The notes beneath the pieces were generated by a model. The model ran no database searches, was not told where the DNA came from, and saw only the letters and a list, made by a program, of their open reading frames with translations. The position numbers and the translations under genes are program-made. This document shows, one piece after another, positions 28,901 to 38,372 of a stretch of DNA of 64,000 nucleotides (position 1 is its first letter; every line of letters starts with the position of its first letter). The stretch is from positions 124,001-188,000 of the forward strand of contig NZ_LLZC01000012.1 of NCBI RefSeq assembly GCF_001461825.1. Direction: 5' to 3'. Source of the DNA: Bacillus velezensis (GTDB lineage: Bacteria > Bacillota > Bacilli > Bacillales > Bacillaceae).

Positions 28901-29266
28901 GACCAATATAGAAGGCTGTCTCCGCTGTTAGAAGAAGGCGCGCTTTTATTCGCCGCCGGGAAAATGGAAGAGCGTCAGGAGAAGACACAATTCATCATGT
29001 CATCCGCCTCTCTTCTTGAGCAGACGGAGGCAGACAGAGCGCCGTCTGTTTACATCAAAATCGAAGGCAGCCGGCACAATCAGGAGTTTTTGGAAAAGAT
29101 GAAGCGTATTTTACTGGAGCATAAAGGGGAAACCGGCGTTTATCTTTATTATGAAAAAGACAAGCAGACGATCAGGCTGCCGGATACTTTTCATATTCAG
29201 GCGGACCATCAGGCGTTATACCGTTTAAAAGAGCTGCTGGGCCGCGAAAACGTCGTGTTAAAATAG
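25928..29266 (+). CDS. dnaE: DNA polymerase III alpha subunit DnaE
   Basis: The 1112-residue C-family replicative polymerase extends RNA primers on the lagging strand before handing over to PolC. The N-terminal PHP domain starts HLQVHSGYSLLNSA. The catalytic palm motif PDIDIDFPDTRRDE gives the metal-binding aspartates. GPGRGSAAGSLVAY, TDTTGIFQLES-like and ALYRPGPME blocks follow. A C-terminal OB-fold lies near residues 960-1040. TTG at 25928 is chosen: AAGGAG ends nine bases before it, while a GTG at 25919 abuts the ribosome site. It is divergent from ytrH. Confidence 0.95.
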   Translation: MSFVHLQVHSGYSLLNSAASVKELVAQAKELGYSSLALTDENVMYGAIEFYKACKSNGIKPIIGLTASIYTDDTELEAHPLILLAETNTGYQNLVKISSALQSMAKGGMKRKWMKSYHEGLIAITPGENGYIESLLQAGKFEEAVRAAEGFRELFGDGRFYLGYQPFKGHETLSEEILRLSAETEIAVCAAGDVRYIKKEDQDAYRCLCAIKAGEKWEDQSGNLPDLYLRTPEEMAEFYTRHPEAIEAAARIARQCRVDVSLGQTQLPSFPAPDGKSADDYLAEICHEGLRLRFGTPDERAVRRLEYELDVIRRMKFSDYFLIVWDFMKYAHEKGIVTGPGRGSAAGSLVAYSLFITDVDPLKHSLLFERFLNPERISMPDIDIDFPDTRRDEVIQYVQNKYGAMHVAQIITFGTLAAKAALRDTGRVFGISPKEADQLARLIPSKPGMTLEEARRQSAQLNRRLSESAVLHKVFQIARKIEGLPRHTSTHAAGVVLSKEPLSEVVPLQEGHDGVYLTQYAMDHLEDLGLLKMDFLGLRNLTLIESIKMMIEKETNTKIDFSEISYQDEKTFSLLSNGDTTGIFQLESSGMRNVLKRLKPSRLEDIVAVNALYRPGPMENIPLFIDRKHGRARVEVPHEDVRNILSDTYGVIVYQEQIMMIASRMAGFSLGEADLLRRAVSKKQKDILDRERSHFVEGCLKKEYSVVTANEVYDLIVKFANYGFNRSHAVAYSMIGYQLAYLKAHYPLYFMCGLLTSVIGNEDKISQYLHEAKGSGIQVLPPSINKSGFPFAPENGAVRYSLRAVKNVGVSAVKDIYKARTHKPFEDLFDFCFRVPAKSVNRKTIEALIFSGAMDEFNQNRAALLASVDVALEHAELFRADDDQMGLFLEESFSIKPKYVEAEEFPLVDKLRFEKEALGVYFSSHPLSAFRDLLKKRGAQAITAARQMPKGQLSIGALLAGIKTIRTKTGQHMAFLTLSDETGEMEAVVFPDQYRRLSPLLEEGALLFAAGKMEERQEKTQFIMSSASLLEQTEADRAPSVYIKIEGSRHNQEFLEKMKRILLEHKGETGVYLYYEKDKQTIRLPDTFHIQADHQALYRLKELLGRENVVLK

Positions 29267-29290
29267 TGGTAACAATAATCGTTTTGTTAT

Positions 29291-29307
29291 ACAATTGAAA
29301 CAATTGT
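29291..29307. repeat. Perfect inverted repeat upstream of ytsJ
   Basis: ACAATTG-AAA-CAATTGT lies 24 bases after dnaE and 43 bases upstream of a candidate ytsJ promoter. No T-run follows directly, so it looks more like an operator than a terminator. Confidence 0.55.
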
Positions 29308-29349
29308 GCTATCTTATTTAAAGATTCTGAAATTTTTCACCTCCAGCGA

Positions 29350-29378
29350 TTGTACCAGTCTATGCGGCAGAATATGTA
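29350..29378 (+). promoter_or_regulatory. Candidate sigma-A promoter of ytsJ
   Basis: TTGTAC (29350-29355), 17-base spacer, TATGTA (29373-29378), 28 bases before the start codon. Confidence 0.4.
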
Positions 29379-29405
29379 ACAAAGTACTTAAAAGGAGTGT
29401 TTAGA

Positions 29406-30638
29406 ATGTCATTAAGAGAAGAAGCGTTACATTTACACAAAGTAAATCAAGGAAAGCTGGAATCAAAAGCAAAGGTAGAAGTCAGAAACGCGGACGACTT
29501 AAGCCTTGCCTACTCTCCCGGAGTAGCTGAGCCTTGTAAAGAGATTTATGACGATAAAAATAAAGTATATGATTATACAATGAAGGGGAACATGGTAGCA
29601 GTCGTAACAGACGGATCAGCCGTTCTCGGTCTCGGTAATATCGGGCCTGAAGCTTCTCTTCCGGTCATGGAAGGGAAAGCGGTGCTGTTCAAAAGTTTCG
29701 CGGGCGTGGATGCATTCCCGATCGCGCTTGACACAAACGATGTGGACAAAATCATTGACACTGTGAAGCTGCTTGCACCGACATTCGGCGGTGTCAACCT
29801 TGAAGATATTGCGGCGCCGAACTGCTTCATTATCGAAGAGCGCCTGAAAAAAGAAACAAACATTCCGGTTTTCCACGATGATCAGCACGGCACTGCCATC
29901 GTAACCGTTGCCGGACTTGTAAACGCGCTGAAATTATCAGGAAAATCCATGTCATCCATTAAAGTTGTGGCAAACGGAGCGGGAGCGGCAGGCATCGCGA
30001 TCATCAAGCTTCTTTACCATTTCGGCGTACGCGACATCGTAATGTGCGACTCTAAAGGGGCGATTTACGAAGGGCGTCCGGCCGGCATGAACGCAGTGAA
30101 AAACGAAGTGGCGAAGTTTACAAACCAAGACCGCAACGACGGTTCGCTGCAGGATGTCATTAAAGATGCAGACGTCTTTATCGGCGTATCAGTCGAAGGC
30201 GCGCTGACGAAAGAAATGGTGGAAAGCATGGCGAAAGATCCGATTATCTTCGCAATGGCCAACCCGAATCCGGAAATCATGCCTGAAGACGCGCGCGCAG
30301 CCGGCGCAAGCGTAATCGGAACAGGCCGTTCTGATTTCCCGAACCAGGTCAACAACGTTCTGGCATTCCCTGGAATTTTCCGCGGCGCGCTTGACGTTCG
30401 CGCGACTCACATCAACGAAGAAATGAAAATTGCTGCGGTTGAAGCGATTGCTTCCCTCGTTTCAGAGGAAGAATTAAGCGCTGATTATGTCATCCCGGCT
30501 CCATTTGACAAACGTGTGGCTCCTGCCGTTGCGAAAGCTGTTGCGAAAGCAGCGATGGAAACGGGCGTCGCCAGAATTACGGTCGATCCTGAGGAAGTGG
30601 CTGAAAAAACAAGACAGCTCACAGTCATCGGCGAATAA
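29406..30638 (+). CDS. ytsJ: NADP-dependent malic enzyme
   Basis: The 410-residue malic enzyme decarboxylates malate to pyruvate with reduction of NADP. It shows YSPGVAEPCKEIY, TDGSAVLGLGNIGPEA, the metal/substrate region FHDDQHGTAIVT and the nucleotide-binding GAGAAGIAI. YtsJ is the main malic enzyme for growth on malate in B. subtilis and an NADPH source. ATG at 29406 follows AAAAGGAGTG and matches the B. subtilis length. It is followed by accDA; the order links malate-derived pyruvate and NADPH with fatty-acid synthesis, though co-regulation is not shown. Confidence 0.95.
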   Translation: MSLREEALHLHKVNQGKLESKAKVEVRNADDLSLAYSPGVAEPCKEIYDDKNKVYDYTMKGNMVAVVTDGSAVLGLGNIGPEASLPVMEGKAVLFKSFAGVDAFPIALDTNDVDKIIDTVKLLAPTFGGVNLEDIAAPNCFIIEERLKKETNIPVFHDDQHGTAIVTVAGLVNALKLSGKSMSSIKVVANGAGAAGIAIIKLLYHFGVRDIVMCDSKGAIYEGRPAGMNAVKNEVAKFTNQDRNDGSLQDVIKDADVFIGVSVEGALTKEMVESMAKDPIIFAMANPNPEIMPEDARAAGASVIGTGRSDFPNQVNNVLAFPGIFRGALDVRATHINEEMKIAAVEAIASLVSEEELSADYVIPAPFDKRVAPAVAKAVAKAAMETGVARITVDPEEVAEKTRQLTVIGE

Positions 30639-30657
30639 TAACACAAAAATGAAATGG

Positions 30658-30690
30658 CAGCGCGTTGGAAAAAAACAACGCGCTGCTGTT
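30658..30690 (+). terminator. Possible terminator of ytsJ
   Basis: CAGCGCGTTG / CAACGCGCTG: a perfect 10-bp stem with an A-rich loop. The following T-run is poor (CTGTTC), so efficiency is unclear. Confidence 0.5.
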
Positions 30691-30966
30691 CAATATACGG
30701 ACTGCTGGCATTTTTTTAAGGGCAGGTCTTAAAAAAATTTCAGCAGAATCCTTATTTCTTTTGAAAACGCTGACAGATAAGGCTGAACAACGCTTTTTAC
30801 GGTATGAAATCCGTCCGTTTCCGTCTGTTTTGCAGCAAAAAATGTCGAATGGAGGATGACACCGTTTGACAAAAAAAGTACAATAGTTTCGGTAAAGTTA
30901 TTATTAAGTCTATCTAATCGGAAGACATGCAGTGAAGAGAACCCTTCACAAAAGGGAGGTAATCAT

Positions 30967-31839
30967 TTGTTAAAGGATATATTCACAAAAAAGAAAAAAT
31001 ATGCTTCCGTGCCGTCTGAGCAGGCAAAACATGATGTTCCGGAAGGCATTATGACAAAGTGCCCCAAATGTAAAAAAATCATGCTCACAAAAGAGTTAGA
31101 TAAAAACCTGCGCGTCTGCATGAACTGCGGGCACCATTTCCCGATGAATGCAAAGCAGCGCATTGAAAGCCTCCTGGATGAAGATTCATTCGAAGAATTC
31201 AACCAGGGAATGATATCTGAAAACCCGCTCGGTTTCCCGGGATACTTAGAAAAAATCGAAAAAGACCGTGAGAAAACATCGCTGAATGAAGCGGTGGTTA
31301 CCGGAAAAGGAACCATCGGCGGATTCCCGGCCGTGATCGCGATCATGGATTCAACATTCCGAATGGGCAGCATGGGTTCGGTTGTCGGCGAAAAAATCAC
31401 GCTTGCAATTGAAAAAGCAAAAGAGGAAAAAGTCCCGTTTATCATCTTTACCGCTTCCGGCGGCGCACGTATGCAGGAGGGGGTCTTAAGCCTTATGCAA
31501 ATGGCCAAGACAAGCTCTGCATTAAAACTGTTCAGTGAGGAGCAGGGACTGATTATTTCTGTCATGACCCATCCGACGACAGGCGGCGTATCGGCCAGTT
31601 TCGCGTCTCTCGGTGATTATAATTTCGCTGAACCGGGCGCCTTGATCGGATTTGCCGGAAGACGTATTATTGAACAGACGATCGGGGAAAAACTGCCGGA
31701 AGATTTCCAGACGGCGGAATTTTTATTAAAGCACGGCCAGCTTGATGCGGTGATTCACCGAAACGACATGAAAGACAAACTCGCATTTCTGCTGGACATG
31801 CACCAAACAGGAGGTGAGCATGAGTGGCTGCAAGATTAG
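30967..31839 (+). CDS. accD: Acetyl-CoA carboxylase carboxyltransferase subunit beta
   Basis: The 290-residue beta subunit of the carboxyltransferase transfers CO2 from biotin to acetyl-CoA to give malonyl-CoA. An N-terminal four-Cys zinc ribbon (CPKCKK ... CMNCGHHF) is followed by the crotonase-type core with [13 protein letters not shown] and [15 protein letters not shown] at 30967 is chosen because GGGAGGTAATCAT precedes it and the length equals that of B. subtilis AccD; the open frame runs 37 codons upstream. It overlaps accA by 16 bases. Confidence 0.95.
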   Translation: MLKDIFTKKKKYASVPSEQAKHDVPEGIMTKCPKCKKIMLTKELDKNLRVCMNCGHHFPMNAKQRIESLLDEDSFEEFNQGMISENPLGFPGYLEKIEKDREKTSLNEAVVTGKGTIGGFPAVIAIMDSTFRMGSMGSVVGEKITLAIEKAKEEKVPFIIFTASGGARMQEGVLSLMQMAKTSSALKLFSEEQGLIISVMTHPTTGGVSASFASLGDYNFAEPGALIGFAGRRIIEQTIGEKLPEDFQTAEFLLKHGQLDAVIHRNDMKDKLAFLLDMHQTGGEHEWLQD

Positions 31840-32801
31840 AATTTGAAAAACCAGTGATTGAACTGCAGACGAAAATCGCCGAACTGAAAAAATTCACCCA
31901 AGATTCGGAGATGGATTTAAGCGCTGAAATCGCAAGGCTTGAAGACCGGCTAAGCAAGCTCCAGGATGAGATTTATAAAAACCTGAAGCCGTGGGACAGA
32001 GTGCAGATCGCACGCCTTCCCGACCGGCCGACGACGCTTGATTACATTCAATACCTGTTTACCGACTTTTTTGAGTGCCACGGAGACAGAACATACGGAG
32101 ACGATGCTGCGATTGTCGGCGGAGTCGCCAAATATCACGGCATGCCGGTCACCGTCATCGGACATCAGCGCGGAAAAGACACGAAAGAAAACCTCGTCCG
32201 CAATTTCGGGATGCCTCACCCTGAGGGCTACCGCAAAGCGCTTCGTCTCATGAAGCAGGCGGATAAGTTCAACCGCCCGATTATCTGCTTCATCGACACG
32301 AAGGGAGCGTACCCGGGTAAAGCGGCGGAGGAACGGGGACAAAGTGAAGCCATCGCCAAGAACCTGTTCGAGATGGCCGGCCTGACAGTGCCTGTCGTTT
32401 GTATCGTCATCGGGGAAGGCGGCAGCGGAGGCGCGCTTGCATTAGGTGTGGGCAACCGCATGCTGATGCTTGAGAACTCGACGTATTCCGTTATTTCTCC
32501 TGAAGGAGCCGCGTCCATTTTGTGGAAAGACTCCAGCCTTGCGAAAAAAGCGGCCGAAACCATGAAGATTACTGCGCCCGATTTATTAGAATTAGGAATT
32601 ATTGATGATATGATTAAAGAAGTGAAGGGCGGAGCTCACCATGATATCAAGCAGCAGGCGGGCTACATTGACGGTATTCTTAAAGAAACGTTAAAATCTC
32701 TTCTTCAAATGAACGCCGAAGAATTGATCTCACAGCGCTATGAAAAATATAAAGCAATCGGGAAAGTTTCGGTTGAAGATCAATATATCGGGGTAAACTG
32801 A
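31824..32801 (+). CDS. accA: Acetyl-CoA carboxylase carboxyltransferase subunit alpha
   Basis: The 325-residue alpha subunit forms the carboxyltransferase tetramer with AccD. N-terminal coiled coil (about 5-55), then the crotonase core with [23 protein letters not shown] and [12 protein letters not shown]. The GTG at 31824 lies inside the end of accD, with AGGAGGTGAGC upstream; the 16-base overlap implies translational coupling and equal subunit output. Confidence 0.96.
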   Translation: MAARLEFEKPVIELQTKIAELKKFTQDSEMDLSAEIARLEDRLSKLQDEIYKNLKPWDRVQIARLPDRPTTLDYIQYLFTDFFECHGDRTYGDDAAIVGGVAKYHGMPVTVIGHQRGKDTKENLVRNFGMPHPEGYRKALRLMKQADKFNRPIICFIDTKGAYPGKAAEERGQSEAIAKNLFEMAGLTVPVVCIVIGEGGSGGALALGVGNRMLMLENSTYSVISPEGAASILWKDSSLAKKAAETMKITAPDLLELGIIDDMIKEVKGGAHHDIKQQAGYIDGILKETLKSLLQMNAEELISQRYEKYKAIGKVSVEDQYIGVN

Positions 32802-32803
32802 AT

Positions 32804-32837
32804 AGACGTGAAGCCTATGGCTCACGTTTATTTTTTG
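32804..32837 (+). terminator. Terminator of accDA
   Basis: ACGTGA-AGCC ... GGC-TCACGT followed by TTATTTTTT. Confidence 0.65.
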
Positions 32838-32865
32838 TGATTTTTGTGATATTCCTTAAATTTTA

Positions 32866-32894
32866 TTTAAAAACAATTTATTTAATTGTATAAT
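32866..32894 (+). promoter_or_regulatory. Sigma-A promoter of pfkA-pyk
   Basis: TTTAAA (32866-32871), 17-base spacer, TATAAT (32889-32894). A leader of about 90 bases follows, containing two small hairpins (GGGA/TCCC near 32910-32926 and CATTG/CAATG near 32931-32947). Confidence 0.6.
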
Positions 32895-32989
32895 AGGTAA
32901 GGTTTCATGGGAGCTCAGGCGTCCCTTTTCATTGTTTTAGGGCAATGATCATGATATGTTTAACATATATATGTTGCTGAGGTGAATAG

Positions 32990-33952
<963 letters not shown>

Positions 33953-33991
33953 GGCGGAAGAAGCTGAAGATTTCAGAAGGAAGTGAACGAG

Positions 33992-35749
33992 TTGAAAAAA
34001 ACAAAAATCGTTTGTACAATCGGTCCGGCCAGTGAAAGTGTAGAAATGCTGACAAAATTGATGGAAGCGGGTATGAACGTTGCTCGTCTGAATTTTTCAC
34101 ACGGTGATTTCGAAGAGCACGGCGCAAGAATCAAAAACATCAGAGAAGCAAGCAAAAAGCTCGGCAAAAACGTGGGGATTCTCCTCGATACGAAAGGTCC
34201 GGAAATCCGCACGCACGATATGGAAAACGGCGCGCTTGAGCTTCAGGCGGGAAATGAAATTATCGTTTCTACGAAACAGGTGCTGGGAACGCTTGAAAAA
34301 TTCTCAGTTTCTTATGAAGGCCTGGCAGACGACGTGTCAGCAGGGTCTATCATCCTGTTGGATGACGGTTTAATCGGATTGGAAGTGCTGGAATCAAATC
34401 CGGAAAAACACGAAATCAAAACAAAAATCTTAAACAGCGGCACGCTGAAAAATAAAAAAGGCGTAAACGTTCCCGGCGTCAGCGTCAACCTTCCCGGAAT
34501 TACTGAAAAAGACGCCAAAGACATCGTATTCGGTATCGAGCAAGGCGTTGATTTCATCGCTGCGTCATTTGTACGCCGTTCTACGGATGTCCTGGAAATC
34601 CGCGAACTGCTTGAAGAGCATAACGCGTCTGACATTCAAATCATCCCTAAAATTGAGAACCAGGAAGGCGTAGACAATCTGGATGCGATTCTGGAAGTAT
34701 CTGACGGTTTAATGGTAGCGCGCGGAGACCTCGGCGTAGAGATTCCGGCTGAAGAAGTGCCGCTCGTGCAAAAAGAAATGATCAAAAAATGCAACGCGCT
34801 CGGCAAACCGGTTATTACTGCGACACAAATGCTTGACAGCATGCAGCGCAACCCTCGTCCGACACGCGCTGAAGCAAGTGACGTTGCCAACGCCATTTTC
34901 GACGGCACAGACGCTATCATGCTTTCCGGTGAGACGGCTGCGGGACAATATCCTGTCGAGGCGGTTCAAACAATGTTTAACATCGCCACACGTACGGAAG
35001 AATCTCTGAACTACAAAGAAATTCTGTCTAAACGCAGAGATCAGGTCGGCATGACGATTACCGATGCGATCGGCCAATCAGTTGCGCACACGGCGATCAA
35101 TCTGAGTGCGGCAGCTATCGTTACCCCTACAGAAAGCGGCCATACGGCGCGTATGATCGCGAAATACCGTCCGCAGGCTCCGATTGTAGCCGTTACGGTT
35201 AATGAGTCTGTATCACGCAAACTCGGCCTTGTATTCGGTGTATTCCCGGCAAGCGGCCAAAACGCGAATTCAACCGATGAAATGCTTGAAGACGCGGTTC
35301 AAAAATCACTTGACAGCGGCATCGTGAAACGCGGTGATCTGATTGTCATTACAGCAGGTTCTGTCGGTGAATCAGGCACGACGAATCTGATGAAAGTCCA
35401 CACTGTCGGCAGCGTTATCGCGAAAGGGCAAGGCATCGGACGCAAATCTGCATTCGGTCCGGTCGTTGTTGCAAAAAATGCGAAAGAAGCTGAACAAAAA
35501 ATGACAGACGGCGCAGTATTGGTTGCTTCAAGCACTGACCGCGACATGATCGCTTCACTTGAAAAAGCATCAGCGCTCATCACTGAAGAAGGCGGTCTGA
35601 CAAGCCATGCAGCCGTTGTCGGTTTAAGCTTGGGCATTCCGGTTATCGTCGGTCTGGAGAACGCAACTTCAGTTTTAACAGAAGGACAGGTTATCACAGT
35701 TGACGCTGCCCGCGGCGCTGTGTATGAAGGCCGCGCAAGCGTTCTTTAA
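33992..35749 (+). CDS. pyk: Pyruvate kinase with C-terminal PEP-utilising domain
   Basis: The 585-residue pyruvate kinase converts PEP and ADP to pyruvate and [15 protein letters not shown] begins the barrel; the active-site signature [14 protein letters not shown] and GDLGVEIP follow. Residues from about 475 form the extra C-terminal domain found in Bacillus, related to the swivelling PEP-utilising domain, with [11 protein letters not shown] (the mobile-domain His loop). TTG at 33992 behind AGAAGGAAG gives MKKTKIV and the B. subtilis length; a GTG three codons upstream overlaps the ribosome site. Confidence 0.96.
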   Translation: MKKTKIVCTIGPASESVEMLTKLMEAGMNVARLNFSHGDFEEHGARIKNIREASKKLGKNVGILLDTKGPEIRTHDMENGALELQAGNEIIVSTKQVLGTLEKFSVSYEGLADDVSAGSIILLDDGLIGLEVLESNPEKHEIKTKILNSGTLKNKKGVNVPGVSVNLPGITEKDAKDIVFGIEQGVDFIAASFVRRSTDVLEIRELLEEHNASDIQIIPKIENQEGVDNLDAILEVSDGLMVARGDLGVEIPAEEVPLVQKEMIKKCNALGKPVITATQMLDSMQRNPRPTRAEASDVANAIFDGTDAIMLSGETAAGQYPVEAVQTMFNIATRTEESLNYKEILSKRRDQVGMTITDAIGQSVAHTAINLSAAAIVTPTESGHTARMIAKYRPQAPIVAVTVNESVSRKLGLVFGVFPASGQNANSTDEMLEDAVQKSLDSGIVKRGDLIVITAGSVGESGTTNLMKVHTVGSVIAKGQGIGRKSAFGPVVVAKNAKEAEQKMTDGAVLVASSTDRDMIASLEKASALITEEGGLTSHAAVVGLSLGIPVIVGLENATSVLTEGQVITVDAARGAVYEGRASVL

Positions 35750-35760
35750 ACAGCTTTAAA

Positions 35761-35791
35761 AAAGAGAGGGGGGTTCTCCCTTCTCTTTTGT
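35761..35791 (+). terminator. Terminator of pfkA-pyk
   Basis: AGAGAGGGG ... TCCCTTCTCT followed by TTTTG. Confidence 0.7.
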
Positions 35792-35859
35792 CTTTAGGCT
35801 GATTTTCCTATTCCCATGCGGGCGGTGACGCGCTTTTAGAAGGGCGGGAGGGCAGAAAA

Positions 35860-36243
35860 ATGAGAGTGTTATTCTTACTGTTTATCGTGTGTCCGGCAAT
35901 TGAAATCGGCTTGTTTCTGCTGGCGGGAAAATGGCTCGGTATTTTTCCGACCTTCCTTCTCATCATTTTGACAGGCGTGTTAGGCGCCTTGGTGGCAAAA
36001 AGACAGGGAACCGATGTGTATCATCGGGTGATGCGCGACCTGCAGCACGGCAAAATGCCGGGGGAAGCGCTTCTTGACGGAATATGCGTCTTTTTCGGAG
36101 GCCTGCTTTTGATGCTTCCGGGTTTTCTGTCCGATATTGCAGGGGCCTGTCTTCTGATTCCGTTCACTCGGAACCGCATGAAGCCGCTTTTGTTCAAATG
36201 GCTGAGAGGAATGTCAAAAAATAAGCGGATCATTATCAAATAA
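35860..36243 (+). CDS. fxsA: FxsA-family membrane protein
   Basis: The 127-residue inner membrane protein of the FxsA family has an N-terminal hydrophobic segment (FLLFIVCPAIEIGLFLLAG), a second one rich in Ile/Leu with TGVLGALVAKRQG, and a third (GGLLLMLPGFLSDIAG) typical of the family, then a basic tail. E. coli FxsA relieves exclusion of phage T7 by the F plasmid when overproduced; the cellular role is unclear. ATG at 35860 follows AGGGCGGGAGGG. In B. subtilis the gene at this site was called ytzA. Confidence 0.85.
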   Translation: MRVLFLLFIVCPAIEIGLFLLAGKWLGIFPTFLLIILTGVLGALVAKRQGTDVYHRVMRDLQHGKMPGEALLDGICVFFGGLLLMLPGFLSDIAGACLLIPFTRNRMKPLLFKWLRGMSKNKRIIIK

Positions 36244-36278
36244 AAACGGCAGCCTTCTTACAGGGCTGCTGTTTTTAT
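36242..36278. terminator. Bidirectional terminator fxsA/ytvI
   Basis: AAAAACGGCAGCC ... GGGCTGCTGTTTTT between the convergent genes; A-run on the left and T-run on the right serve both strands. Confidence 0.8.
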
Positions 36279-37390
36279 TTGGACTGAACAGTAATATAGG
36301 CCCATATTTCTTTTAAAGCGCCCGTTGTGATAAAGGCCTGAATGAAAACGAGCAGGGCGGGCCCCGCAGCCAGTCCTAAAATTCCGAACAGTTTAAAGCC
36401 GGCAAACAGGGCGATTAAGGTCGCAAGCGGATCAAGTCCGATTGACTTGCTTAAAATTTTCGGCTCCGTCAGCTGGCGCTGAATGAGAACCACAATATAT
36501 AAAATACCGAGACCGATGGCTTGAGGAAGCTGACCGGCAATGGCCAAATACATAATCCAGGGAACAAAGACCGACCCGGCGCCGAGATACGGGAGCAGAT
36601 CAACCAGGCCGATAAAAAAGGCGATGGTTGCCGCATGCTCAATCCCTAAAAGAAAAAGTCCGATAAAGACAATGATCATCGTGAAAAGGATGAGCACGGC
36701 CTGCGCCTTAATGAAACCTGCCATCGCTTTTTTCAGCTCTCCCGATACGGCCTTGGCGTTTGCCGAAACCCGTTCCGGAAGAATGGAATAAAGCAGCGCC
36801 TTCAGCTTATGCCAGTCCTTTGTCATAAAAAAAGTCGCCAGCATTGCGAAAATGAAGACGGCAGCTGTATTGGGAAGGAAGGCAATCCATTTCGGCACCA
36901 GCTCCAAAAGATGTGAAAGCATCAGCCCCGCATTTTTAGCGGCTGTATCACCGAGGGTCTGAATATGCGTCACGATGGATGCCTGCTGATTGGTTTCCAG
37001 TCCGTTAAATAGGACGGTCAGCTCGTGGTACAATGGCTGAATGCGGGAAGTGAACAGCTCTTCGCAATACGTCATAAAGGCGCTGATATGGGGAGGGAGC
37101 GTTTTGGCCAGATAGGCGGTTCCCGAAATGATTTCCGCAACGAGAAATGTCGCCGCGCCAAGAAGAATAAGCAAAAAGAAGACCAGGACAATGACTGTAT
37201 TGACTGACCGGGGCATCCCCGTCAGTTTGTCCAGCCAGTCAACTACGGGAATGATCGCTGATGACAGAATAAGGGCGATCAGAAACGGATAAGTTAACGG
37301 AAATGAGGCGTAACCGGCCGCTAAAGCGCCGCCGGCCGCAGCGAGTACAAACAGCGCGCGGAAAAAAACAGTTGCATAGTGCGGATTCAC
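36275..37390 (-). CDS. ytvI: AI-2E-type transporter / permease YtvI
   Basis: The 371-residue polytopic membrane protein of the AI-2E transporter superfamily has about seven or eight membrane segments, including the conserved LPYLGAGSVFVPW and the C-terminal GLDPLATLIALFAGFKLFG-type blocks. Substrate is unknown; some relatives export autoinducer-2 or act as Na+/H+ antiporters. GTG at 37390 is chosen since GAGGAGG sits six bases before it and the length equals B. subtilis YtvI; the ATG 8 codons upstream has no site. Confidence 0.86.
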   Translation of the reverse strand: MNPHYATVFFRALFVLAAAGGALAAGYASFPLTYPFLIALILSSAIIPVVDWLDKLTGMPRSVNTVIVLVFFLLILLGAATFLVAEIISGTAYLAKTLPPHISAFMTYCEELFTSRIQPLYHELTVLFNGLETNQQASIVTHIQTLGDTAAKNAGLMLSHLLELVPKWIAFLPNTAAVFIFAMLATFFMTKDWHKLKALLYSILPERVSANAKAVSGELKKAMAGFIKAQAVLILFTMIIVFIGLFLLGIEHAATIAFFIGLVDLLPYLGAGSVFVPWIMYLAIAGQLPQAIGLGILYIVVLIQRQLTEPKILSKSIGLDPLATLIALFAGFKLFGILGLAAGPALLVFIQAFITTGALKEIWAYITVQSK

Positions 37391-37487
37391 ATCGATCCTC
37401 CTCTCGGTCGGCACGTCCTATTACATTAGTTTATTCGTCAAAAAAAAGGATATGAATACAGATATGATGAAAGAGGGTGCTTTCAGG

Positions 37488-37952
37488 ATGTTTACACAGG
37501 CGAATTTATTTTTACTATTATTGCTGGCCATCGCATTGGTAGCCAAAAATCAGTCATTGCTTTTTGCCGTCGGCTTTCTCATTGTGATAAAAGCTGTCGG
37601 TCTTGATCAGAAACTATTTCCGGTTATTCAGTCAAAAGGCATCAACTGGGGGGTCACCGTGATTACAATCGCCGTTTTAGTGCCGATTGCCACAGGTGAT
37701 ATCGGTTTTAAACAGCTCGGAGAAGCGATGAAATCGTATTATGCGTGGATCGCTCTCGGTGCCGGGATCGCGGTTGCCTTAATCGCCAAAAACGGTCTCA
37801 CCTTATTGGAAAACGACCCTCATATTACAACGGCGCTGGTCATCGGCACGATACTTGCCGTCGCGCTTTTCGGAGGCGTCGCCGTCGGCCCGTTAATCGG
37901 CGCCGGAATCGCCTACTTGGCCATGCAAATCGTTAAAATATTCACTTCGTAA
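37488..37952 (+). CDS. ytwI: DUF441 membrane protein YtwI
   Basis: The 154-residue integral membrane protein of the DUF441 (UPF0756) family has four to five hydrophobic segments starting MFTQANLFLLLLLAIALVA and ending with a Gly-rich GVAVGPLIGAGIAYLAM helix. ATG at 37488 gives the B. subtilis length; two upstream in-frame ATGs have poorer sites. Function unknown. In B. subtilis this gene directly precedes citZ; here a 4-kb accessory segment intervenes. Confidence 0.85.
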   Translation: MFTQANLFLLLLLAIALVAKNQSLLFAVGFLIVIKAVGLDQKLFPVIQSKGINWGVTVITIAVLVPIATGDIGFKQLGEAMKSYYAWIALGAGIAVALIAKNGLTLLENDPHITTALVIGTILAVALFGGVAVGPLIGAGIAYLAMQIVKIFTS

Positions 37953-37956
37953 AGTA

Positions 37957-37986
37957 AAAAAGCGGCGTATAGCTGCTTTTTTTTGT
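37957..37986 (+). terminator. Terminator of ytwI
   Basis: AAAAGCGGC-GTAT-AGCTGCTTTT followed by a T-run (37957-37986). It marks the left edge of the accessory segment. Confidence 0.8.
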
Positions 37987-38159
37987 GGAGAAAATTAGAG
38001 TTTGCACTTGCGCATTTTGTAGTTCAGACAAATGCCATTTGCATTATTCCGATGAATGAAGTGGCTTACCATGTAACAAAGAACTTCGGGATTGACGGCG
38101 CACATGGAGCGAAAACAGCGATTGCAGTAATTCCAATTGATGAATGGATTAAAAGCTGA
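37986..38159 (+). pseudogene. Gene remnant, 3' end of an unrecognised gene
   Basis: An open frame without a start codon or ribosome site reads through 57 codons to a stop at 38157-38159, ending with GIDGAHGAKTAIAVIPIDE then WIKS. It begins within the ytwI terminator, so the 5' part has been lost. I do not recognise the family. The alternative is chance coding; the uninterrupted, protein-like composition favours a genuine remnant. Confidence 0.4.
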
Positions 38160-38261
38160 TGGAATTTATGCGCTGATACCAAAGCAAAACTTGAAGTGTT
38201 GTCAAAATAAGCGGAGACCCTTTCCTTCAATTTGAAAGTTTGTTAAATTTATAATGAGAAT

Positions 38262-38372
38262 GAAAAAACACAATTCGGTTGGTAGTCCGGATGCATGATT
38301 TAAAATGTCAGTAACCTTCCCCTCCTCGGGATGTCCATCATTCTTCAGTAAATTTAGGAGGAGGGAATCGTT
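38262..38372 (+). promoter_or_regulatory. yjdF-type riboswitch
   Basis: The leader directly in front of a yjdF-family gene contains the sequence blocks I associate with the yjdF motif RNA (CGGTTGGTAGTCCGGATGCATG, then TGTCAGTAACCTTCCC, CTCCTCGGGATGTCC). yjdF RNAs bind azaaromatic compounds and switch translation of the downstream gene. Here TTCCCCTCCTC (38318-38328) is complementary to the ribosome binding site GAGGAGGGAA (38358-38367), giving a direct way to sequester it. A TATAAT at 38250-38255 just upstream could be the promoter -10. Class assignment is from memory of the motif, not from a covariance search. Confidence 0.7.
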
